Shown here: positions 20,410 through 28,788 of the stretch, piece by piece | How the letters are laid out: every line of letters starts with the position of its first letter | How positions within the stretch are numbered: position 1 is the first letter of the stretch | Source: Pelomyxa schiedti | Lineage: Eukaryota; Evosea; Pelobiontida; Pelomyxidae | NCBI GenBank assembly: GCA_020536535.1 | Contig: JAHLWZ010000057.1 | Span: 8,793 to 53,163, forward strand | DNA length: 44,371 bases | Direction: 5' to 3' | Made by a program: the position numbers and the translations under genes | The notes under the pieces: generated by a model | Databases searched by the model: none | Told to the model about the DNA's origin: nothing | Seen by the model: the letters and a program-made list of their open reading frames with translations, nothing else

Positions 20410-22614
20410 ATGGGAAGCACAGCATCAACGGCACCGATTGAAACGTCGGGCACGCAGGGGAGTGGTGTCACAACGGGAAGGGGGGATTGTGGAGTGGGCA
20501 CGTCGTTGAGGCTGAGGGCTCTGGAGACTGGCCTATTTGTTACCCTCCCAACCGGTTTTTGTGTTCCCGAGATAGGTTGGTTAATCGATTCATTTTTTAA
20601 AAGGAATATTGGACAAACCTGTTGAACATTTGACTGTGGAGTGTTGGGTGTATCCCTACTATGCTTCTGGGCAATTTCCTGTATGAAATCATTGCACTCA
20701 CACAATTGCTTAATATTTGATTCGGCCTCTAAAGGTGTACGTGTCAAAGTTCACCCCTGACTGGGAAGGCTTTGCTCTAATGGGAACTAAGGGTTGCTAT
20801 AAGATTAATCTGATTGATTATTTACTTCTAAAATAAAGGCTGTGAGATCTCTTTTGCCGTTCATTCATGGTCCGATATGACCTCCCCACCTTATTCTCTG
20901 CCTAAGGTCAACGTTTTTCTCTAAAATTTGCAAATAACCTCTGCAAGGATACCTGGACTCATGTGTGTGGTGTATTTGACCGAGGTGAAGCTACCTTGTA
21001 GACATCATTCTCCCATCCAGTGGTCTTGTAACCAAAATATAGATATATTAATGGCTCCGCTCAAGGGAGGCTGACATCTACCCGAGCATTACAACCAAAT
21101 TCTTCAAACCTCTGTATTGGAAGCACCAGGCGTAGTGGGAGTGAGAATTGCTATGGATTTACAGGGAACATCAGAGACTTGAGGGTTTGGTCCTGCTCCA
21201 GATCTCCCGAGCAGGTACTCATTCCAGTGAGTACTCTTTTGTTGGTAACCAAAAGGAATGCAGATCAACGCAAATATGACAAACATCTCACGGTATGAAA
21301 TGTCAAACCTTCTGCTTTGGCTCCAACTTGGTGCATCTGGTGCATCAGAAATGAACCCATGTGACATTGGACCGTATTCACTACCCGTCACACAAACAAA
21401 TCTAGTGCTTCCCGCTCGTATTACCAAAGACGAGGTTCCAAATCCTCGTTAAGAATACCATAATGAACGCCCCAAGGTTAGCTCCTTTTCCCCAAAAGAA
21501 CTGGTACACGGAAAGGCTCTACTCCTTGATAGCAGGAGCCACGGTTTACAAGTACCGAGTTGTGAAGGACTGTGCCCAAGAAGTGAACTAAGCCTTGAGT
21601 TCTGGTTCTACGTCAAGAAAGAAAACTTCACAATCCCCGATTCCGTAAACGCCAAACTTTTCACCCCTTCTTCCTGCTGATATGAACAACCAGGTTTTTG
21701 TCTCGAAGATGGATTACTCTAAACAAAACTGTGGATATGGATTTCTTGGTTCCTCAAGTGTTTTGCTTCATGTCTTTCCAGCACAAAATAACTGTCACAA
21801 GGGACCATTACCTTTTTTGTGAATAAATGGTTTGACTCCCCTTGTGTTGCTCCGTTTCCAGAGGTACGTGATTTGTTTGATTCTTCATAGACCCATATGT
21901 TTTTTTACGCAGGAAAAGTGGACCCACGCCTGTGGTGTGTTCAGCAATGGCCGCAAAGAATTGTGTGTACCCAAGAATTCTACCAACCGGCTAATTTCGA
22001 ACTCAACCACCAAGATTCCTGAACGGAGAATCCGTAGCTACCAACCAAACTACCAGGTACATCAACCACTCCAAAGACCCCTTGAGAATCGGCCACTATC
22101 CGGTACTCAACTCCTTCGAACCAAATCAACCCCCGTACGGCTTTTGCGGCTTCTGCCGCGATGTTCGGGTCTGGTCCTGTGCCAGGACCCAACATCAGGT
22201 ATTCTACCAATTCCCAAATCCCAAATTCAACATTCGCACCCGCACTACCTATTGCATTGCACCCACCCGAAAGCATCAAAAAGTGCCACTGCGGCATTCA
22301 CTTCATTCCGTTCCGTTCCGTTCCGTTCCGTTCCATTCCCTTTGGCACCCTCAACTCAATACACTTACACTACACAGATACGGAGTAACATGTACCACCT
22401 GGGGGCATGTGACCGGGCCGGCCTGCAAGCGTGGCTACCACTAGGCTCTAATGGATTCACACGCGACTCACCGTTGGCATTCGAATGTGACCATGGACCC
22501 AATGCCCTCCCTGTGCTCCCTGTTGGTTCCTCAACTGCTACGATATTCTACTTGATGGTGCCACCAAGCCCTGGTGTGTTTTGTGCGTTGTGCTTGTGTT
22601 CTACGTGTAGTTAG
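20410..22614 (+). CDS. Protein with two LamG/concanavalin-like modules
   Basis: Spliced reading from the ATG at 20410 (MGSTASTAPIETSG) gives two tandem LamG_3-like jelly-roll modules. Module 1: LRALETGLFV, EHLTVECWVYPYYASG, VYVSKFTPDWEGFALMGTKG, DTWTHVCGVFDRGEATLYIN, FTGNIRDLRVWSCSRSPEQ, INANMTNIS. Module 2: GKALLLDSRSHGLQVPSCEG, ELSLEFWFYVKKENF, VFVSKMDYSKQNCGYGFLGS, EKWTHACGVFSNGRKEL, YGFCGFCRDVRVWSCARTQH, IRSNMYHLG. The corresponding parts of each module align one-to-one, which confirms strand and splicing. Stop TAG is at 22612-22614. Many Cys residues are present. There is no signal peptide. The MGSTAS start would fit N-myristoylation, but this is inference. Ligand and function are unknown. 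The intron inside module 2 near 21790-21870 is not fully resolved. The AAAP gene ends 199 bases upstream on the same strand. Confidence 0.8.
20576..20603 (+). other. Ultra-short intron, 28 nt
   Basis: The intron gttggt...aaaaag joins FCVPEIG to ILDKPVEHLTVECWVYP in LamG module 1. Its removal is required to reach the conserved LTVECWVYP strand in frame. Confidence 0.7.
22304..22339. repeat. (CCGTT)n pentanucleotide microsatellite in an intron
   Basis: About six copies of a five-base unit lie inside the last intron of the LamG gene. Confidence 0.9.
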
Positions 22615-22821
22615 TAGTAGTAGTTCTAATCAAAACTAGTGGACTGGAGTATTGCTAGGCTGCTGTTTATTGGCAAGTACAAGAACAGCGAGAGTGAGTG
22701 TGTGTTGGCGGTGTTACCTGTGAGTGTTATTAAGAGGATACTGTACCTTCTGTAGAGAGGGATATTGCATTTTTTTTATTTTGTTTTCGTTTAAATACAG
22801 AATGGTGTGCTGTTTGTGTAT

Positions 22822-25800
22822 TTACTTGTAGACTTGTACGATTTCCCAGGTGCGTCCCTTTTGTAGTGCTTCCTGTATATCTTTTGACTTCGAAAGGAGG
22901 TATGCCAGGAATCCATCAGCCGGGAACCTAGTCACAGCCCGGTCAATGAGGTCGCGGATGTCCTTGATTGATTTTAGAGTTAGTTTGACCAGTACTGTGT
23001 AAAGAACGTGCGTACTTCAAAGTCAGCTTGGTCATGAATAGCGGTGGTGATCTCATTGGTTGTGTCACACAAAGAGCGATGGTTCCCTGTGTCAGAGAAC
23101 ACTTCCCAACAAACACAGGCATTGCTCATTCCCTTGCATCTTACCAGTCCTAAAGTGTGAGTGAGTACAGCCGGGCTTTACTAGAAACTTGACTACCGAG
23201 ACGCCGCAGTATTACTCCCTCTGGGATGTTGCCTGGTTCAGCAAAGGCCTGCCCAGTTACCATGGAGCGCACACCAATGTCACGTCCGAGAGATTCTATG
23301 CGAGACGCGGTGTTGACTGACTTGCCTAATACTGTATAGTTCAGCCTCATACTGCAACCAACGTTGCCAACAAGAACTTTGCCTGTCTTGTTGGTTAGCA
23401 TCGATAGTGTATCTGAATTCTCATACCGGTTGCGGCCCCAGCCCTGAAAGAAAAATTTGTAATGGCATCATACTTAGATAGTACTGGGTGTTGCTTCCAT
23501 TTTCCTCGCAGATTCAAGGAAATGCTGGCGGGAGGTTATAAAAATCACCAGAAGCTATTGAATATACTTCTCTAAAGCAACCAGCGCAAGCAACATGGAA
23601 GAGACGTAATTTTGGCGTGCTATTGGAAGATTCCAGAGGCTCATAACACAATCTCCAATGTACCTTGTACAAATAAGTGATATTAACTCCCAAGGAAAGC
23701 TCACTTATCAATGACTCCCCCATGCTCCGTAATTACAACACCAGTCTCTTGGAAGAATTCATTTACTACAACACTAACCAGTTCGGGTGGTAACTGAATG
23801 TCCGTGAAAACATGGACAGGGGAAAATGGTAAGTACCTCTTCTGTAAGAGAAGTAAAGCCAACTGAAAGATGTTAGTTAGAAATAGAGAGATAAGACAGT
23901 TGCCTATATCAACGAAAATAACCCCAGCAGTCTTCTGCGAGAGCGACACATGTGCCTCGGAAGAAGTTGCTAACAGTGTACGGATAACTTCAGGATATTA
24001 GAATGCATTGAGAAATTTTTGGGAAGACCTTCTGTTGGAAGGTATTTGGTGAAATCAACCATTCCTTTTTTCAGGAGTGAGAACGCTTCACTGATATTCT
24101 AGAATGAGATCAACAACTGGAGATATGTGCGCAGGGATCTAACCTGCACTTCAGCGAGGAATGACCTTGGTGTACTCATAGAAGACGTTCGCTCTAGTCT
24201 GCTAACTTCCACCATTGCCCGGCTCATTTTATTTAGTGGATGACCAATGACATAGGCCATGACAATGGCAATCAAAAGCTTAAGGTTTACCTTTAGAAGA
24301 AGATGGCAACTGAAAATTACATACAGCCACGATTATGACACTAGAACCAACTGCAAACACTATTATTGTAGATTTCTTGAGTTCGTTTTGGTAGTCGTCC
24401 CTGTGAAGTCTAAATACGAAAAATTTTGGGTTGGTAACTAACTTGCTTAACATGCTAATTACAACCCAGCTCATTCCATACTGGTCAGATTCAGGAACAA
24501 AGTATATCCAAAAGCTATCAATCTAAAAGCATCTTAACAACAAGCGAGAATATGTGACGTACTTGCAAAGGTGGTATTTTGGTCATATTAAAAAGATCAC
24601 CAAAGTCACTTCCATATTTCTCTTTTATTCGGCCCATTGCTTGAACAGTCACATAGTGAGTACAATTGTCAGCTTTTATCCTCCATTGGTTCAGACCCTG
24701 TCCACCACAATGAAGTGGTGTCCCATCCGCGTTTGTCCTCGAGTGAGAGATCAAGTACCCCTCAGGATCGATTACAAACAAGAAACTTTTGGGAGTAGGC
24801 TCCAGTTTCTTTAGGGCACTATCAAGCAAAAACCATGTGGAAATTGATTCCCAAACGAAGTACGTTCTTGAATTACTATGGGAATGTTGGTAGGAGACGC
24901 GCTAGTAGCCACATACGTGATGGGAGCAACAAATAAATTATAATATCCGCACGTTGGCGTAAGTTGTTCTGGTTGTGGTTGCGTCCACTGAGGAGCTAAA
25001 ATTAAATGTTACGAAACTCTCGTTAAACACTGACCAACCTGCATTCAGTGTCACACCGATCTTGTAACTGTCCGTTACAGTCATACTTACGGGATTTATT
25101 ACTGTAAAAGGTGCATCGCTGATTGTATAAGAGTTGTCTGCATAATCTTCAGACATGGTGTAGCACTTAAGGAAGCATTAGGCAGGAGAAAAGCAGGATT
25201 ATCCATACGCTGAAGTCGTGAGTGGTTTCATTCAAGAAAAAAACATATTCTCCTTGTCTGGTATCAGCACCAGCAAGATTTCCGGCCACATCACTGACTC
25301 CCAGCATTCCCCCAGACCCGGAAGTCTACAAACGTTAAGAACTGCCTGAAGGTTTATTGGGAGGGTACTGGTCGGTGAACGATTGCCCAAGATAACGTTT
25401 GTACAGTAGAGACTATCTCTTTGGAGGAGAGGTAGAAAGTAGACCCATTGTTTGGAAGGTCCTTTGCCAATGATGGCATGGCCTGAGACAAAACGGCATC
25501 TGCAGCAGAATAATACAGGTTGCTTATCACAGAGTCAATTTCTAGATTGGGTTCAGTCGAAAAGTAATAAAAAAAGAAAAACAAACGTAGAGATTGCTGA
25601 GTGTATATTTGTTGTATGGAAGTGTTGAGTCCCTCCGAAGATATTTGCCACGAAACCAGCCTGTTGTCAGTGATCAAAAACAACGCGTTGTTTTTTCGGC
25701 AGTTTTGAAGTTTGATGAGGGGCAGAGACACACCAGGGTACCAAGATGCCAAACAGAAGTAATGCCACCATCGCCAAGGCAAAAACGAGCCACGTGGGCA

Positions 25801-25966
25801 CGACGCATTTCTTGCGGCTGCTTCTGAACAAACCCCTCCCTCTTGAAGACGAGAACCAGCCCTGACTCAGGTGCGATGCACTTCCACCCGAGTGCTCTGA
25901 TGCCCCCATCGTGGACTCCAATCCAGGGGTGTTGTTGTCCTCTGGTGCTACCTTGATAGATCTCAT
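22822..25966 (-). CDS. Membrane class III nucleotidyl cyclase with Cache sensor domain
   Basis: It starts at the ATG at 25966 (MRSIKVAPEDN). The order is a cytosolic N-terminus, a membrane helix (TWLVFALAMVALLLFGILVP), an extracellular Cache-type region (ISSEGLNTSIQQIY; SFLFVIDPEGYLISHSRTN), a second membrane helix (TIIVFAVGSSVIIVAVC), a linker, then the catalytic domain. Catalytic motifs are VIFVDI continuing into GFTSLTEE (first metal Asp), LPPELVSVVVNEFF, HGGVIDKYIGDCVMSLWN (second metal Asp), NYTVLGKSVNTASRIESLG (transition-state Asn and Arg). The tail exon ends WEIVQVYK at TAA 22822-22824. The residue before YT is Asn rather than the Asp usual in adenylyl cyclases or Cys of guanylyl cyclases, so substrate is undecided. 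The layout resembles sensor cyclases of amoebozoans such as Dictyostelium ACG. Its 5' half recurs at 26673-27810. Confidence 0.85.
23863..23903 (-). other. Probable GC-AG intron, 41 nt
   Basis: Minus-strand gcaact...tttcag splits the metal-binding VDIVGFTSLTEE motif of the cyclase. Using a GC donor reproduces the canonical motif exactly. A GT donor five bases downstream would give VDIGNFGFT instead. Confidence 0.55.
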
Positions 25967-26572
25967 CTCTCACTCCCTTGTGTCTCGCACCCGGCTCTGC
26001 TTTTTTGTTTGTTGGTTGTTATGTTTTTTATTAATTTCCTTGCTTTCTGAATAAATGCCGTGGCGTTACGACGAGATCGACAGCAATTCCCGGCATAAAG
26101 TGAAAAAACTTGCCCTGCTGCTAATGGACCTTGTCACTTCGGCCAGGTAACAAAAGATCCTTCTTTTTTTTGACATTCCACGTTCCACGTTCCAAACCCC
26201 GACTTTTCGCGTGCAGAAAACTCGCTCACGAAAAAAAATCACTGATGTTTCCGATCTTTTTTTCTTCTTCTGCTGTGAACCCACACAGGGTTCTGGCTTC
26301 TGGCTGTCATTATGTGACTCATAGCAGGGTTGTTTCAGTGGCAGTGACAGTGACCTTCATTGACGCGGCTATTGCAGCGACGCACTGGGCGGCGGGTTCC
26401 TGGGCCACAGCGGGAACGCAGATGGAGGCTGTGGCTGTGGCAGATGATCCGGCCCTGGTGACCCTGACGAACCCAGCGAGGTTCCTGTCGGGCCCGAACA
26501 GCAGCTCGGTGACCATGAAGTGGTAGTCGATGGTGTGCGCCGCCACCAGCAGATTATGGGTCACGGGGAGCC
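24824..26572. repeat. Duplicated unit 1, ends at assembly gap
   Basis: This stretch is nearly identical to 26673-28402, with scattered substitutions and small indels. It covers the 5' part of the cyclase gene, its upstream region and part of the small unknown gene. Its right edge is exactly the first N of the gap. Confidence 0.9.
26319..26572 (-). CDS. Unknown small protein, copy 1, truncated by gap
   Basis: An open frame ends ...AASMKVTVTATETTLL at TGA 26319-26321. Its 5' part is lost in the gap. The same frame occurs complete to the next splice site in copy 2 (28150-28489). By eye I count nine base differences between copies, all silent in this minus-strand frame, which strongly supports this strand and frame over the overlapping plus-strand frame. 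I do not recognise the protein. Motifs are LPVTHNLLVAAHTIDYHFMV and LLFGPDRNLAGFVRVTRAGS. It lies about 350 bases upstream of the cyclase ATG on the same strand. Confidence 0.6.
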
Positions 26573-26672
26573 NNNNNNNNNNNNNNNNNNNNNNNNNNNN
26601 NNNNNNNNNNNNNNNNNNNNNNNNNNNNNNNNNNNNNNNNNNNNNNNNNNNNNNNNNNNNNNNNNNNNNNNN
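26573..26672. other. Assembly gap (100 N)
   Basis: A run of exactly 100 N, the usual placeholder for a gap of unknown length. It sits precisely between the two duplicated units. Confidence 0.99.
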
Positions 26673-27810
26673 AGCAAAAACCATGTGGAAATTGATTCCC
26701 AAACGAAGTACGTTCTTGAATTACTATGGGAATGTTGGTAGGAGACGCGCTAGTAGCCACATACGTGATGGGAGCAACAAATAAATTATAATACCCGCAC
26801 GTTGGTGTAAGTTGTTCTGGTTGTGGTTGCGTCCACTGAGGAGCTAAAATCAAATGTTATGAAACTCTCGTTAAACACTGACCAACCTGCATTCAGTGTC
26901 ACACCGATCTTGTAACTGTCCGTTACGGTCATACTTACGGGATTTATTACTGTAAAAGGTGCATCGCTGATTGTATAAGAGTTGTCTGCATAATCTTCGG
27001 ACATGGTGTAGCACTTAAGGAAGCATTAGGCAGGATAAAAGCAGGATTACCCATACGCTGAAGTCGTGAGTGGTTTCATTCAAGAAAAACACATATTCTC
27101 CTTGTCTGGTATCTGCACCAGCAAGATTTCCCGCCACATCGCTGACTCCCAGCATTCCCCCAGAACCGGAGGTCTACAAACGTTAAGAACTGCCTGAAGG
27201 TTTATTGGGAGGGTACTGGTCGGTGAACGATTGCCCAAGACAACGTTTGTACAGTAGAGACTATCTCTTTGGAGGACAGGTAGAAAGTAGACCCATTGCT
27301 GGGAAGGTCCTTTGCCAATGATGGCATGGCCTGAGACAAAACGGCATCTGCAGCAGAATAATACAGGTTGCTTATCACAGAGTCAATTTCTAGAGGTTGG
27401 GTTCAGTCGAAAAATGTAAAAAAGAGAGAACAAACGTAGAGATTGCTGAGTGTATATTTGTTGTATGGAAGTGTTGAGTCCCTCCGAAGATATTTGCCAC
27501 GAAACCAGCCTGTTGTTATTGATCAAAAACGTGATTTTTCTGCAGTTTTGAAGTTTGATGAGAGGACACAGACAAACCAGGGCACTAAGATGCCAAACAG
27601 AAGTAATGCCACCATCGCCAAGGCAAAAACGAGCCACGTCGGTACGACGCATTTCTTGCGGCTGCTTCTGAACAAACCCCTCCCTCTGGAAGACGAGAAC
27701 CAGCCTTGACTACTCAGGTGCGATGCACTTCCACCCGAGTGCTCTGATCCCCCCATCGTGGACTCCAATCCAGGAGTGTTGTCCTCTGGTGCTACCTTGG
27801 TAGATCTCAT
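26673..27810 (-). CDS. N-terminal half of the Cache cyclase, copy 2, truncated at gap
   Basis: The ATG at 27810 opens MRSTKVAPEDNTPG, followed by the same membrane helix and Cache exons as the cyclase at 22822-25966. The 3' part, including the catalytic domain, is absent because the unit stops at the gap. Differences include Ile4 to Thr, one Asn fewer, Ala to Gly in STMGG, and an added Ser. The shared introns keep splice sites. I see no stop or frameshift in the shared coding exons. It is most likely an alternative haplotype of the same gene rather than a pseudogene. Confidence 0.7.
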
Positions 27811-28402
27811 CTCTCGCTCTCCCTTGTGTCTGACAGACCCCTCTGTGCGTTCTGTCTGTTGCTTGTTTTTATTTTTTGGTTTCTGAATAAATGTCGTGTG
27901 GCGTTAGGTTACTACCAATCAACAGCAATTCCCGGCAGGAACCGAAAAAATCTTGCCCTGCTGCTAATGGACATTGTCACTTCGGCCTGGTAACAAAAGA
28001 TCCTTCTTTTTGTTAACATTCCACGGGACAGTTCATGGCGCTCGACTTTTCCTGTGCGGAAAACTCGGAAACGAAAAAAATCAGTGATGTTTTTGATCTT
28101 TTTTTCTTCTGCTGTGAACTCTGGTTTCTTCTGGCTGTCATTATGTGACTCATAACAGGGTGGTTTCAGTGGCGGTTACAGTGACCTTCATAGACGCGGC
28201 TATTGCAGCGACGCACTGGGCAGCGGGTTCCTGGGCCACAGCGGGGACGCAGATGGAGGCTGTGGCCGTGGCAGATGATCCCGCCCTGGTGACCCTGACG
28301 AACCCAGCGAGGTTCCTGTCGGGCCCGAACAGCAGCTCGGTGACCATGAAGTGGTAGTCGATGGTGTGCGCCGCCACCAGCAGATTATGGGTCACGGGGA
28401 GC
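26673..28402. repeat. Duplicated unit 2, starts at assembly gap
   Basis: Second copy of the approximately 1.7-kb unit. The first base after the gap corresponds to 24824, and the last shared base (28402) corresponds to 26572, the last base before the gap. After 28402 the sequence is unique. Confidence 0.9.
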
Positions 28403-28489
28403 CCGCTGCTCTGCGGGCCAACGAACGCGGTGACGGCAGGAGCAGGGGCATGGCTAAGCCACGCCGACACTTCTTGCTCGTCGTCGATC
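28150..28489 (-). CDS. Unknown small protein, copy 2, C-terminal exon
   Basis: Open from an apparent 3' splice site (ccgcag then gatcgac on the minus strand) to TGA 28150-28152. It encodes IDDEQEVSAWLSHAPAPAV, FVGPQSSGLPVTHNLLVAAH, MVTELLFGPDRNLAGFVRV and an Ala/Thr-rich end. It corresponds to copy 1 at 26319-26572. There is no minus-strand ATG between this exon and the acetate-CoA ligase stop at 28789, so the start codon cannot be placed. It may be an internal ATG (HFMVTELL) or be missing from the assembly. I do not recognise the family. Third-position G/C is high and substitutions between copies are silent. Confidence 0.55.
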
Positions 28490-28788
28490 CTGCGGCCGGG
28501 GAATTAGTTGCAGTGGCTGTTTGTAGGCAATTTTTTTTTTTTTTGTGTAAATTGTGCGTTAGTGTAATGCACTTCGGGTGGATTTTTTTTTTTTTTTTTT
28601 TTGGGTTTAGCGTTGGGGTTGATTGTGAGGTGGTATGTTTGAGTGGAATGGGATGGAATGGGTACCTAATTGGACGCCAAAGGTGCGGTTTGGAGGCAAT
28701 TGAGACTTCGTTGTAGAGCTCACAGGGGTAGGGGGTAATTACGGGCTAGGGAGAAGTAGCGGTTTGTTGTTGTGGGGAAAAAAGCAAG
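28490..28788. other. T-rich intergenic region
   Basis: Between the small unknown gene and the ligase stop. It contains two long plus-strand T runs (about 28530-28545 and 28585-28602) and a GGGATGGAATGGG stretch. No coding sequence is recognised. Confidence 0.6.

Noticed and set aside
20391-20747. Minus-strand open frame of 118 codons
   Set aside because: The plus strand here encodes LamG module 1 (LTVECWVYP and following motifs), which is repeated in module 2.
21980-22297. Minus-strand open frame resembling the antisense frame at 21104-21427
   Set aside because: The similarity simply reflects the two LamG repeats read on the wrong strand.
28145-28357. Plus-strand frame opposite the small unknown gene
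   Set aside because: Differences between the two copies are silent in the minus frame but change residues in the plus frame.
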